64,000 nucleotides of DNA from NCBI GenBank assembly GCA_023634235.1, contig JAMKCF010000007.1, positions 5,837,630-5,901,629 on the forward strand. Reading direction: 5' to 3'. A program made the position numbers and the translations under genes. This document shows positions 31,443 to 45,100 of this stretch, one piece after another (within the stretch, counting starts at the first letter, position 1; each line of letters begins with the position of its first letter). This DNA comes from Pisaster brevispinus (taxonomy: Eukaryota; Echinodermata; Asteroidea; Forcipulatida; Asteriidae). The notes under the pieces are model-generated. The model did not search any database, was not told the DNA's origin, and saw nothing but the letters and a program-made list of their open reading frames with translations.

Positions 31443-31792
31443 ATTATATATTTCTGGTAATGAAACCAAGGATGCCTCAAAAGTGAACTTAATCACTGTA
31501 GCTCGCAAGCATGTAAACAAGGGTGCTTGCTATGTGAACCAGAAACACCAGGGTTAACCCCTACTACTCTTCCATGATAAGTGATCTAGGTTCTTTCTAA
31601 CAATGCCAGAATGCTATTAAACTGGACCTACAGTTTAATGTCCAATCTGAAGGACAAAGCAATTATGATAAAGTATCTTGCTCAAGGACACAAGCGTCAT
31701 GACCAGGACTGGATCCGAAACTCTGCTGATCAGGAAACACCAGAGCTTGAGTCTGGTGCCATGGCACGGCACGCCAAACTGTGTGAGAAAAT
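31443..31792 (-). repeat. tRNA-derived SINE, family 1
   Basis: Tail 'TTTCTGGTAATGAAACCAAG' at left, 'CACCAGGGTTAACCCC' in the body, and a degraded tRNA-like head near 31700-31790. Confidence 0.7.
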
Positions 31793-32338
31793 TGCCGTGG
31801 ACACAGGGTAAATAAACAGATAAGAGATGTGCAAAACATTTCATGAAACTAACGGTTTTATGATATAACTGGCAAAACAGTCAATTGGTGGCATTATAAC
31901 TCAGTATGCAAAACTGACTAAAATCAGCATGAACTATGTATAAACCAACTCTAATTTGCATAACTAGTGGTCAACTATGTACAAATACAGTGTGTGTAAT
32001 ACAACAAAGTTGTACGCATTCATTTTTTGTCAACGATAATTTTTTTTTTTTTTTTTGTAATAAAAATTCCATTGGTGATCAGCAGTAAACTCTTTGCATT
32101 CCTGTTCTAATTTCAACAGATTTGACAGGATATTAAAACAATTTGTTTAAAATATTTTGTTACATTGTTTGGTCACTGGTGTGGCACGAGATACAGTTGT
32201 TTTAAACCAATAACAAAAATGCATGCAAAGGTGAAATGTTAGTAGATTGCCGTAAACTCAATATTTAATTTTTTTTTTTGTAGTACTGCCATTACATGAA
32301 AGAATGAATGAACAAAGGATAAACAAATTAAAACAAAC
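31793..32338. other. No gene recognised; poly-T tract
   Basis: AT-rich sequence with a T tract near 32040-32056. Confidence 0.4.
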
Positions 32339-32560
32339 TTAAAGGGGCACTGTTATCGTGATCATAGTCTGCTTGTGGCTGGACATGGAAACATGAACTC
32401 TCACCCAGTTACTACAGGCGCGTGAATTGACCGTCACATCACAAACAAACGCTTTAAAGGGCACGGTCATTGTTATCGCACCTGTCCAGTGGCTGGGTGA
32501 AAGTTCAGAACTTTTATGTCTAGCCACAGACTCGCTGTGATCACAACAGTGCCCCTTTAA
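32339..32560. mobile_element. Palindromic MITE bounded by TTAA
   Basis: TTAAAGGGGCACTGTTATCG at left mirrors 'CAACAGTGCCCCTTTAA' at right. The imperfect inverted arms extend about 70 bp, to CTCACCCA/TGGGTGAA. TTAA at both edges may be the target duplication. Confidence 0.75.
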
Positions 32561-35500
32561 CATTAACGTACTGACATAAAAAAATGTGACAATTCGAATG
32601 CATTCTTTTTGAATATTGGTTACGATATCTCCGATAAATCAACTTAAGTTTAAAAACTATGATACAATTTTATTTGAAATGCTCAGAATTCCTCAATACT
32701 ATGTACACAATTATAATGACAGGAATTAAACCATGCTAATTTTTTAAAAAGTATAAACGTATCTTGATTGTGCCCAAGTAATAAACCACAAGGGAAACTG
32801 ACTGGATAAATTTCAGACAATTTTGGGTTGAACAAAGAAAACATTGACAAGAATGAGATTTGAACACGCGACCTCTGGATTAATTTGTAAGCACAAATCT
32901 GTGCCAGCTCAGAGAGTGGGTAGGCTGAAGGCACTCTAGTAAATCTATACCAGAGGAGGGATGGCACTGGTCCCAGTGCAAACATCATGGTCAGAGATAA
33001 AAGTAAAAAAAACACACAAAAAAACCCCACCACATCCCTTAAAGCAGAGATTAAAACAAGTTCGATCGCAGCACTGGTTACCAGTAGCCAATTTTACCAG
33101 CAGAGTGATCAGAAAATGGCGAGAAAAAATAAAATAAAAAAATAAATGAACAAATTGTAAGTAAAATTCAGCAGAAGTTAACGATCATTTCATTGTCAGA
33201 TTTATTCCTTCTTTTTTTTTCCTTTTTAAAAAAAACTTTGTCTTCATTTAAAATAATGCAGTTTCTGTCACTTTTCTCCTCATAAAATTTCCCAACAATT
33301 AATACTGGTTTACTGAGCGACTATCATGTCGCTTTCATCGATGAACTCTTTCAAAGTGTAAACGTTGACACGACAAATAGTTTGACTAGAGTTGTTCGCA
33401 CTTCCAACTTCAGTGCGCATGCGCTACGTACGTCACGAACCAACCACTTAGTTAACCATTGCGGCCCTTCCATGGCAAAACAGGCCAACTCAAAAATTGA
33501 CATTTTGAGAAAAGAATGTACAGAGATAAGACATGTTATATTCAGAAACCATACAGAGTATGCCTTTAAAACTTTGAAAAGGGAAAAGCACCCTCAATTT
33601 ACCCAGAAATGATCTGATGTAAAAACCCACAAATTTTGAGTTTGGCTGTTTTGCCATTGAAGGGCCCGATTGGTCCTACATTGGTCTTGCTCATAATTGT
33701 CATCTATTACCACCAACCACAAGAGGCTTCAAATGTTTCCTTACACAAAATATCAATATGGCTGCAACTAACTGCAGGCTGAATTAATGCTTTACTAGGG
33801 ATGACGTTTCTGAGAATAAAAAAAGTACTTTTTAAAACAACTTCAATACTGGCATGTATATACACACTACGTCATGCAAATGGTCCCAATAAATTGTCAA
33901 ATATTAGGGAAATTGTTTAACTCCAGTAAAAAAAAAAAAAAATGCACTCTTTAATGAAATACTTATTTCAACTCAGTTCAGTGTACACTCTCTCTCTCTA
34001 CATTCTGGACCCAACATCACACACACGCAACAGGCTGGCTCATTTTGCAAACCATTCTCCAGAAACGCACCACAAACTGAGAAAACGGCGACAAGTAGGT
34101 AGTTTATCATAAAAAACATAATGTTAAAATTGGTAAAATAAAAAAACATTAAAAACTATTTACAACAGACCTTTTAACCGTACTACCATTCATGCGACGA
34201 GTTAAAATAATATACATCGACTGAAAACCACGCAAGTGTACAGTTAATTCATAGGCATCTACATTACATGTACCACCATTCACAAGGCCCAACTACCGAT
34301 GCCAAGCACTCGAGCAGTGCTCCGCGACAAGCAAGACTAATTTCCTGGCCATGAACATGCTTTACATTCAACCACCACTGCTTTATTTAAAAGTGTTTAC
34401 AAATAAAATTTCACAACAGCTGTGGTAAAAAACGGGGATTTTAACTACATAATTACTCGTGGGCACAAGCTGAATTACATGTACCTTTACTTCATGAAAT
34501 ACACTCAATGTTGGCCATCCAGGGTAAATTTCAAAGAGATTCTTAGTTAAAGCAAAGAATATTGCTTAAAACTGTTCTGCTAAAAAACAAAATGAACAGG
34601 ATACCAGTCACAGATGGAACATCGGACATAGTATTTTGGGCCATGGTCTCAGACTGGAATACTGAAATCTTTGACTAGAATCTAGAAAAATTCTTAGAAA
34701 TGTGACAAATTTCAAGTGCAGCCTCTACCGCCTAAACCCCCCCCAAACCCCTCCCCCCCCAATCCATTAGCAGGGTGGCGTTAAATCTATGTGCAATTAT
34801 ATATACTGGGCGATTCTGCATTTTTAAAAGAATTAAAGAGTGGGAATTAAAAGAAATGTTACATTTGACTGAACTTCTGGTTAAAAACAACTGATTATAT
34901 TTAACTGAAAATCATAATCACATAATTTAAAAACCCCTTACAATTGTACCAAATTCATATCAAGATTATCAAAAATATATTACTGTAGTCTTTACCTGGC
35001 TGCTAAAATTCAACTAAAGAGATTTTGATAAACAATTTGTGTTATTTTTCTTAAGACTATTTACAGTGGCAGTGATATAAAAAAATAAGAAGAACTAGAA
35101 GTGGTCAAGGTGCATTCGTTTTCATCAACAGGCCCCCCGCCCCGCCCCTGCATTTTTTTACCCGAAACTATTTGTAAAAATGTTATGCAGGGAACCAGTC
35201 TAAGCAGTGCGCATTACACAGCATTTTTGGCTGGTAGACTTGTTTCTGCTGTGCATGAAACCAGGGCCTTTTCCAAACCTTGGCTTGGGCTCCAACTCCC
35301 GTTATCAATTTTGGAGCAGTGTAAATTTGTTCCGCGTTTCCAACATCAAACGAAGCCCGGAGACAAAACTCATGGCGAGGTTTGGAAAAAGCCCAAGAGT
35401 TTAAGGACAGACTCTAAAGCATAACCGGTACCCGCGACCTCGCTTGACCTCGTCAATGAGGACCACTCAGAGTTAAGATTGGATCAATATGGACGAGGTC

Positions 35501-35998
35501 AAGTGAGGTCGAGACCACTGGTACCCATTAGAGTCTACCGTGCTTTTTAAGCTGGACTGACTCTTTGCCATGTGGAAGTGTAGATTGCGAAAGTATTTAC
35601 AATTGTACAATGACTGCACTCTTCTCAGACTATGCTTCACCCCATAGAGACTGCAAGCGACTTGTACCAAAATTCCATAAACGTGGAATGAAGCCCGGTT
35701 CATACTTCCTACGAATGCTTAGCGTAAAGCGAAGTTCATTGCCTCACAATTGGGAAAAAACAGAGTGTACCTCATTTTTATGCTTAAGAAAATTCTGCTA
35801 AGCAGTATTGCCCTTCTAATCAATAAAAAAAAAGAGGTGAAATTGGGCCCGGCTAAACAGGGAATCGGTCAAGATCAACCTATGTGTGGTATTTTGGCTC
35901 TTAGTCCATTTCTGCTTAGCAGAAAGTTTCTGTGCTAAGCATTTTTTTTTTTTTTTAGTGATAAGCAGCTCTATGAAATTAGCGCTTGCTAATTGACT
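32561..35998 (-). other. 3' flank of afadin: possible 3' UTR and repeats
   Basis: No coding exon recognised. AATAAA on the minus strand occurs at 34382-34387 and 33201-33206, possible 3' ends of a long afadin UTR. Repeats inside include a degenerate SINE-3 (32822-32915, reverse), an inverted element 35270-35395 with GGGCCTTTTCCAAACC ends, a foldback at 35408-35535 (GACTCTAA...TTAGAGTC) and MITE B pieces at 35700-35985. Confidence 0.4.
35408..35535. mobile_element. Short foldback element
   Basis: GACTCTAAAGCATAACCGGT and GCGACCTCGCTTGACCTCGT at left are mirrored by ACGAGGTCAAGTGAGGTCG and 'GGTACCCATTAGAGTC' at right. Confidence 0.7.
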
Positions 35999-38900
35999 TT
36001 AAGTTGTGTTGAGATGTGGATTTTGGGCCACAAAGTCCCTCTCCCATTTGGACGCTCTGGTCTTCTTGATGGGGCTGTCTTCAGTGAACATCTTCATCTT
36101 GTCTCGGAAAGTCAGTTTCTCCGTTGTAGTGCCTTCCCTGTTTGGCTGTTGCTTATTGGCGAGGAGACGATCGCGGGGGTCGCGGTACACCTCCTGAGCG
36201 CCGATCACCGACGGAGTATCCCCGACCTTGAACGTGTTCATATTCTGGGAGTTTTCCGGCGTGGCGTACTGGTGGGTGTTCGGTTTGCTGTTGGTCATCG
36301 GGGTGTGATTATAGTCCGTGGCAGGCTCGTAGGCACTGTTCTCCTGCATTGGAATTTGACTAATTGTGGAGGTGTTTGCAGTGTACGGCACCGGACCTAG
36401 GGAAGAATAGTTGGATGAAGGGGCCCGTCCGTTGGCCTTGACGATCGGGAATGCTGCTTTCTTTGGTGCCACCGGGGGAGGTACTTTGGTTGGTTTGGGC
36501 TGAATCAGAGGGCGTTGATTCGGGATGCGCTGACTACTGACTGCAGAGGGAACCCGCTCCGTGCTCGGAGAAATGTACGTTTTCTCGGGTCCCGGTACGT
36601 AACTTACATTCACTTTGGTATGTACAACGTTGCTATCGTTGAGTGCGGCATTGGGGTTGTAGTGAGCAGGGGCAGGGCTGCTTTTCGGCTTGAACGATAA
36701 CTGCTCTTCGATGCGCCGACGCTCCTGCTCGATTTCAGCGACTCGCCTCTGGTACTCCAATCTCTGCATGGCGTGGCGTCTCTGCATCTCCTCCTCCTGT
36801 CTGTTGGTCCCTTGCTCCTGGTCGATTTGTCTCATGAACTGGTCTTGCTCGGCCTGTCGGAGTTCCCGGTGTTCTCGCTTGCGTTGGAAGTACTCTTCTT
36901 CCTGCTGCTGCATGATCTGCTGCTGTCGGGCTCTCTCTTCGGCCAACTCTCCAGACAGTCTCTCTAACTGCTGCTCTTGCTGTTCTCGAGATGCTGTCTG
37001 CGCAACCTGCTGCTGAATCAAGATCCTCTCAGCTTGGGCCTGCGCCATCTCAAACTGCTCGCGTCTCTTATTTACCTCCTCCTCATCACCTTCCTCTTCC
37101 TCATTTTCCGCCCTCGACTCGTCAAGACGTCGTTGAAATTCTTGCTCCATTCGAAGCTTTCTCAGTTTTTCCTGTTCCTGTGGAGTCAGAGTATCCTGTC
37201 TGGTTAACTCTTCAATTGACTGCTCTCGTATCATCTTCTTTTGCTCCTCCTGCCTAAGCTCCCATTTCTCTCTTGCTTCCCGTTTCCATGGCGACGGTCC
37301 TTTCAGATCCTCATGTGAGGTATGAAGGTCTCTTGTCGCACTCCAGTTCCCTGTGGATGCTGGAGGGCGGTTATTTTGAGCGGGGCTCGATTGTGACATA
37401 ATTGGCCCTTCATTGTTTGAGCTGTATCTTCCCCTGGGGTCCAGACTAGCCTGAGATGGGGATTCGTAATTCTGACTGAGTGGTCGCGGTGACTGAGGCA
37501 CACCGTCTGCGGAGTAATGCTCACTGTGGGGTCTGCTGGGCCCGTCATCACTGTTTGAGGGCTTCCTGCCAGGAGCCCGTGGGATGGGTACGGGTTTAGG
37601 GCCCGAGTTCTGTCTCTGTAGTTCCGGCCGTTGGTCGTTACCGACCGATCCGTGCCTTTGAATGCGCCCTTGCCTCGGCAGTGATGCATAGGCCGGGCGC
37701 TCTTGTTGCTGAGGATGTCCTGGTTCTTGGCGTTGACTATTCGGGCGTTTGGAATCCAGATAAGCCTGACGCTGATTCTCAACCAGGGCCTGTTTCTCCC
37801 TCATCCTCATATCACGTTCTTCTTGCAGACGCCTCTTCTCTTGCTCATGCCACAGCTGGTACTTCTGCATTGCCCCTGGAGGCAGGGACTGACTTGCTTG
37901 ACCACTTGGTGGGGGCGGTGGAGGAAGGTCCTGCTGGTAGTCCATATCCGGAGGCGGTGGAGGGAGATCCATCGGGGGTGGTGGGAACTCATCATAACTG
38001 TCAGACGGAGGCGGAGGTGGTGGTGGAGGCTCATCATCTCTCTGATTATCAGCTGTAGTGTAGTAAGGTGCACTCTGGTACATCTGGCGTTGTTGGGCGT
38101 TGACAGGGGTGTAGTCTTGTTGTGGACCGTACCTGTTGTCCATTTGAGAGGCTGAAGATCTAGGAACCGTTGCCGATCTGTTCATCTCCCAGCCGTACTG
38201 TGAATCTCTCGGGTCACTGTATTGGTAGTTACCTTGAGGCGCTGAACTTACAGGCATGCTGGACTGGGAGCCATATCGATCATGCTGACCCTGCTGGTAC
38301 TGTCCACCTGGGGGTTGTTGACGAGGATCACTCTGTCGATAGTAGCGCTCTTGTTCCTCCTTGGCTCTCATTTCACGCTCTCTTTCTTCGCGTGCTCTCT
38401 CCTCTTTGAGCCGTTGCTCTCTCTCACTTTCTTCACGGGCTCTTTCCTCTCTGGCACGCTCTTCTCTCAACCTCTGGATCCTCATCATTTCTTCTCTTGC
38501 CCGCTCCTCCTTCATCCTCTCTTCCCGCTCTCTTTGCTCCCGAGCCTTTTCCTCTCTAAGTCGCTCCTCCTTGGCCCGGTCTTCCTTGGCTCTTTCTTCC
38601 CTGGCCCGTGCTTCTCTGACTTGCTCTTCCCTGGCCCTTTCCTCTCTTGCTCTTTCTTCCCTTGCCCGTGCTTCTCTGGCTTGTTCTTCCCTGGCTCTTT
38701 CTTCTCTAGCCCGCTCTTCTTTGGCCCTTTCTTCTCTAAGTCGCTGTATTCTAGCTTGCTCAGCTTTTGCTCTTTCTTCTTTCATTCTCTCCTCCCGCAG
38801 TTTCTCCTCTCTCATGCGCTCCTCTTGCAGTCTCTCTTGTCTGACCTTCTCCTCCCTCTCTCTCCGTTCTCTCTCCACCCTATCCCTCTCTTCTTTCTCC

Positions 38901-39191
38901 TTCTCTTCCTTCAGTCTTTCCACTTTGAGCTTCTCCTGTCTTTCTCTGGCTTCCTTAGCCCTTTCTGCCTGTTCTTCTCTGGCGATCTCTTCCTTGGTGA
39001 GAGGCTCCGCGTAGTGGCTGTGGTCCATAAGGCGTGGTGCAGGAATCGGAGCGCCCATGACCTGTACAGCTCCTGGTGGTGGGGCCCTCACATTGGCTTG
39101 GGACATGGCCTGTCGAGGGAGTTCACGATTGTCCATATCAAGCTCTGGATCCAAGTGAGATGTAGACTTTGAACGTTGATACATTTGCTGA
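35999..39191 (-). CDS. AFDN: Afadin last exon (visible exon 21)
   Basis: A 3.2-kb exon from acceptor AATCAACAG to TAA, about 1,063 codons. In order: Ser-rich start; REERAREE-type charged helix (plus-strand 38338-39000); Gly/Ser/Gln linker; proline runs (DDEPPPPPPPP, DLPPPPPPS; 37905-38035), candidate EVH1 or profilin ligands; a low-complexity region; a second coiled coil with an EEEEGDEEE acid patch (36690-37290); and the end, with FRDKMKMFTEDSP then KASKWERDF-like RASKWERDF, which corresponds to the conserved afadin C terminus near the F-actin-binding region. Confidence 0.92.
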
Positions 39192-42100
39192 CTGTTGATT
39201 GAAACATAAAACAAATGGACTCCGGTAAATTAAGCAGCAACTGAAATGGATTTTGGATCTGAGAACATGTCTTGTTTTTGTGACAGAAACTATACGATTT
39301 GACAATAATGAACGTGCCAGGGTGATCATGTACTTACTTGTGTTGTGGATGGCCTCGGTGTCTAGCGTAAGGGTCTTTGTTGACTGTTGCATACAAATCT
39401 CTCTCAGACTGTATACGCTGCCGTGGTTCTTCCACTATGAAAAGAAAGGTAAAAGAAAACAAACAAAATATTATTGTTATTCAAAAGTTTAAAAAATTGA
39501 ATTACCGATAGGAAATTTTTCTGTTCTTCGCATTATTTAATGGAGTGAAACAAATCAAATATCTGGGCCCAACAATCATCATAGAAACCAGTCATTATTA
39601 CATGTAGAAAGGAAACAGTTTACCATGGACAGGCCATTTTCCCCCAAAGTGATTGACCAAAAACAATCACACTAGCAACTCAGCACTGCACAAGCAGTTT
39701 GGAATCTTGAACTGGCTGACTTCAATAAGAAAAACTTTCATCGGCCAAAAAAAAAATAAATAAAAAAAAATAAAATTGATGTGGTTACCACAGACAAATA
39801 CCACCTTAAAGCTGTGCAAACCATTAACATACAAACAATCAGGGTCATAAGGTGGACACTGTGAGACGACTAAATTCTTGTCAACTTTTTCCCGTTACCA
39901 ACTACAAAAATGACCTCTCCTTGGTAGACTGTAGAGGATGCACTTGTAAAAAGGGTAAGACCCGAGTCCAGAGATGAGATTCCTGGAAAAAATGGCTCGA
40001 GGATTTGGGTCCCTCTTATTCTAGACCCCAAAAGTCTCTCAGAGGCTTACAGACTCTGTGCCTCGCCGGGTTTTGACACGATGTGGACTATTCCTTTCTC
40101 CCTTTGGTGGTTACATTACTTCTTTCCGAGTAAAATATGAAGGCTCAAGGAGATTTGGGGAAAATCTGAAAATCTTTATAGCCTCCTGCAACTACTCACC
40201 GAGATTCGGAGAGGACTTTGCGTAGTCTGCTTGTGTCATGTCGTAGCGCCTTGGTGCCGCCGTTGGACCATCACGCTGTGTGGGCCACTCTCGGCTCTCT
40301 CCGGGGTAGCGACCCTGGGTCGCTGACATCTGGCCTGGGGCTAAGACACGGGAGATATCTTCACTCTTGGGTCGCATCTGTGGCGTAGGTTGGGTCGGGG
40401 TAGGTGGCCCCGACTGAGACGGTGCTGGTTGGGCTCCTTTGTTAGCTGTTGGTCAAGAAACAATTTGTATAAATCTATCAAAGAGGAAATGAAGTTGAAT
40501 TCTTGCTCTGACCATTCTACTTGTGTCCAAGTGCAATATGATTTAACCTTTAATTGCTTCTCCTCACCCAGGAAGATAGGCTACCTGCACTTTTAGATGC
40601 CCTGGGATATCCAGGTATAAATTTAAATAAAGGTACTGTGGACTAGAGGTGGTGACTTGATACAAAGAGTGGTCACAACAGCTGTCCCAGATGCAACTAC
40701 ATGTATTACATCCATTAGCGGGTATGAAGGAGTTACTGATCTACTTACCTCTTTGCATTGGAGGCGACGGCTGGCTGAGAATAGCTGCTAAGCCGTGAAA
40801 GATGGCTCCCTGCTTAGCGATCCTCAACCTCACTATCTGACCAGTCTTCATGAGGAACACCGCAGCTCTAGGCATCAGAACAAAAACAGTATGTTAATCA
40901 TAATAATATTTATAATTGTTTCTTCATTGAGCATTTTACATAAAATCTCAAAGTGCTCACAGGAAGTCACAAAAATATATAAAGTAAATCAGGAAATTAG
41001 TATACAAAATAAATAATGAATTTTACACCATAGAGTATAAATAAGCACATTTATCATGTAAAAGTAAAAACCCACAATTACAAAAACCATGTTATACACA
41101 TAAAATCATAAAAAACTCTGTACAACAAGTGAAGAGACCACAGTTTAAATAATATTAGCAATACAAAGTTGAAATGAAGTTGACATCAGCAAACCTAATA
41201 AACGCTGGTGAACTTGTAACAATGCCAATTTGCAGTACCTTTGACCGTGTGAGGGCATGTGTCAACCAAATTTATTATTATTATCTATTTGGCCATTAAT
41301 ACAAGAAAACAGCGTACATGCAGTCAAAATAAGAAAACAATTTAATTATGATGAATGGAAATTTGCAGTTGAAAGCGCCCTCGCGCGGTCAAACCAATAG
41401 AAACCAAAGACTATTCAACTGTGTTTTCTCTTTGGTCAGTAAGTAATCTTTGCTGTGTAAGACGGAAGCATCAACTCACTGTTCTTGAGTACAGCCAACG
41501 AGGCTGTTTCCATCAACCTCAAGGATCTGATCGCCGGCCATTATACGACCATCCTACGGAACCAGAACAGAAATAAGTTCAAATAAGAAAAATGTCCCGC
41601 AAAACAGGTAGATATCACTTGGCCAATGCATCTAAACAGTACACATTTGTACCCAGTTAGTTTGTGCACAGTTGTACCCCTGCACACAGCCTGTACTGTT
41701 TCAAAAGGTTGGTCGATCAACTGGCTGTAAAGAGTAAGAGGATAAATAACATTTATGGGCAGGGCTCACCCTTAACACTAGCCCGACTTCCACTGTCTAG
41801 TAAAAAACTGCTACAGGCTAGTGAACACTCACTTCTCAACTTGACCTGTGGGGCTACTACAAACTGTCCAACCTACTTGTTTATAATGCTCATATTTCTT
41901 CCTTTTCTGATGTGAAACATACATTTGAAAAATGTCATGTAATAAGCCACAAGGGAAACTGAATGGGTAAATTGGTAGCTCAGTTGGTAGAGCGCCGGTA
42001 TGTTAATCCGGAGGTCGTTGGTTCAAGTCCCGCTCCAGTAAATTTGTCTTTGTTCACACCCAAATCATTTTAAAAATGTGTTAGTTTTTTTTTCGAGTGT

Positions 42101-45100
42101 GTGAATGAAACTTCATTTGGCCATGAAACCAGTTGTGATCGCTACCACCAATACATCAGAAAGATACATCTATGACAATAAATGTTTAAAATCTAGGCGA
42201 CTAAAACTTCCTGGGGAAAGTTTACTAGCCCCGTCACCGTCGACTTCTTTATAAAAAGCTGAGGCGCAAGACCAGATGGTGATTCAGGACTAGGCCCGAT
42301 GGTGATTCAGGACTGTCGGTGTACCTCTCCAGAATTTACTCACCTTATGAGCAGCGGCCCCTGGTACTACCGCCTTGACGTACACACCAATCTTCTCTTG
42401 GCCTACACCCTTGGCTGCAACGATACTCAGACCCATGCGACTTCCTCCCTTGTTCAGCTGAATACTGAAGACTTCTGCTTCCTTTCCCGGCGGCGCTTTG
42501 GCATCGGCTCGGACTTGAGGAGCAGGCTGAAATAATTGTACATTTTTAAACGATGAAATTTTAGTCAAAACATGCTCAAAATATGATTAGGAATCTTGGG
42601 GGAAGATACTAATTTCAACACTCACCGATAAAATTAAAATTGTATACACCACATTGAACTAAATCTTTCTGTAGCAGAGATGAAACCCTACTTCAAGACT
42701 AAAGTTGATCAAATTAGTTTGCAATCTGGCTTCTACCAGTTTTGAAAAACGACGAAGAGCACAAAGCCATTATTCTACTACTGTAGTCAAACTTCTGCAA
42801 AAAGGGGTGTGTGTTTTGGCGGCTGTAACCAATAACTGTTTCGGTCATCAGCCAGTGGTTTACCAAAGGCTGATTCAATCGAAACAGTTTACCGTTAGGA
42901 TTGCAACAATGCACCAATGGGCACGTTACCAATAAGCAAATTAGACGGTCGATGTTCAGCGATCACCGTGTGTAATGGACTAATGAAGAGCAAACATTTC
43001 TACCTTGACCATGACGGGTGACATCGGAGGCACACTCTGCTGCTCCTGCTGCTGTTGTCTCTGCATTGGAGAGGGCTGGTGTGGTTGACCATGGGGTGGG
43101 GGTCCCTGCTGCTGCATGTGGGGTGGGGGTCCCTGCTGCTGCATGTGGGGAGGGGGTCCCTGCTGCTGCATGTGTGGTGGGGGTCCCTGCTGCTGCATGT
43201 GGGGCGGGGGTCCCTGCTGCTGCAGGTGGGGAGGGGGTCCCTGCTGCTGCATGTGTGGCGGGGGTCCCTGCTGCTGCATGTGTGGCGGGGGTCCCTGCTG
43301 CTGCAGGTGGGGCGGGGGTCCCTGCTGCTGCATGTGTGGCGGGGGTCCCTGCTGCTGCATGTGGGGAGGGGGTCCCTGCTGCTGCATGTGGGGTGGGGGT
43401 CCCTGCTGCTGCATGTGGAGTGGAGGTCCATGGTCTAAAGCATTTTGGCTTCCATACAGATACACCGTCCAATCACCGGAGGAGGTTGGGTTGACAGTCA
43501 ATCTTGCCAGACCTAGACAACGAAAGAATCAACCAAAATCAACAAAACTGTTACAGTCTCAAGGCTTAGCATCACAGATACTGTTGCAACTCTGCCAAGA
43601 GAGTTCAAATAACCAGGGATGTGATAGGCTGTTGAGAAAAAAACCTGAACTCTGAGCGCAAAGAGCGAAAGCATGCGAGCTCGAAAAACTTGCGAGCATG
43701 AAGCCCAATATTAACATTTATCTTTGGTTTCAAAAGCCCTACTCTGCAATCTGGGCGTTATTATATGGTTTTATCTTCATTTTTTTTTATGTATTTGATC
43801 TTAAAAAAAGAAAAAAAAAAGAAAAGAAATCACATCCCTGAATAACAGTATCTTGCCAACAACTCAAGATTAATGGTGCTGGTACTGCAAGTGTGGTGGG
43901 GGCCCTCTGGACTGCATAGAATGTTCCATTGCAATGCCCAAAAAGTGCTGACGCGCCTACTCTTTCATGCAGGAGTGACACCGTAGTTAGCCACAATGGT
44001 GAGGTCCAGCAGCACGTTCTGCCGCCCACTGGATTACGGGATTACGTTTACCCGCACCTACGACGTGCCCAACTTTTGAGATCATTAAGGAAACTCCCAT
44101 TAGCCAGCAACTCTGAATTCGAAACACCAGTTTCATCCGGACTCTTATCGGCTGTTATCAGTAAATTAGTTACAAGACAACCACTGCACCCTGGCACCTT
44201 CAACTCCCAAAGGCCAGTGACCATGACCTGTGTCAATACCCTATTAATTACGTTGGTAATCTGTGAAGAGATCTATAGTGGCTGGGACTGGTTGGGAACC
44301 AGCTGCTGATGTCAAATCACTAAAACGTTGATGAACATGGATGAAGTCCAACGGTTTCTCATTCAATTTCTTGAGGCGTATTTGGTCAATTATTATGATT
44401 TTAAAAATTGCTTGCATAATATCTTTAGACACTTTTCCCAATACTAAACAAGAACCTGGTAGAACCTTGTAGATATTTGTTGTCAGTAAACTTGCAGGCA
44501 GTGGCGCAATACACTGCCTGTTCACACCTCATAAACTCACGATCATATAAGAGAGATCGTGTTGAAAACGGCTCCATCCTAAACAGGTGAGTACCGACCT
44601 GAATTTGTCATTAGCCAAACCGAGGTTCACTCCTAATGGACGATTTTGGTCAAGTCTTCCCTTACCTGCCCGCAGTAACGGCTCCAGGAACTCCTGCAGT
44701 CCTGTGGGTACACCTTTCACTATCTCACACGAGTATCCATCCTCGGGAACTATTAATGCTAGACGGAGCTCCGTGTCTTCTTCTAAGGGTACAGGGCGGC
44801 CATCCGGTGAGGGTTCATCGTTAGTGGTTTGAGCCACTGATACCAGCTGCATTTAATCAAACAATAACAATATTTATGTAAGCCAATGACCATTTCATCG
44901 TCCAAGTACTCCCGAACATGAGCGAGTGGTCCCGAAGCTAGTTATTGGGATTGGCTAACAAATTGTACCAAAGATTTACTGTCATATGTAACGGGCAGTT
45001 GAAGCAAGTGGCTGTATGTCACCATGCAATAACCACAAACTGCACGTTCACCATGTAAAACAGTCTCGCGCAAACACAAAATTTCAGCAAATATTTGGGC

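Noticed and set aside
38282..39172. Long open frames on the plus strand opposite the afadin charged repeat
   Set aside because: They are antisense mirrors of Glu/Arg-rich codons (Leu/Ser-rich products) with no family similarity.
43018..43655. Plus-strand Gly/Cys- or Leu-rich frames over the nonapeptide repeat
   Set aside because: Periodic sequence stays open in several frames; only the minus frame joins in phase with flanking afadin exons.
44577..44600. Strong plus-strand donor-like AACAGGTGAGTA opposite afadin exon 14
   Set aside because: No plus-strand exon with coding support lies to its left; treated as chance.
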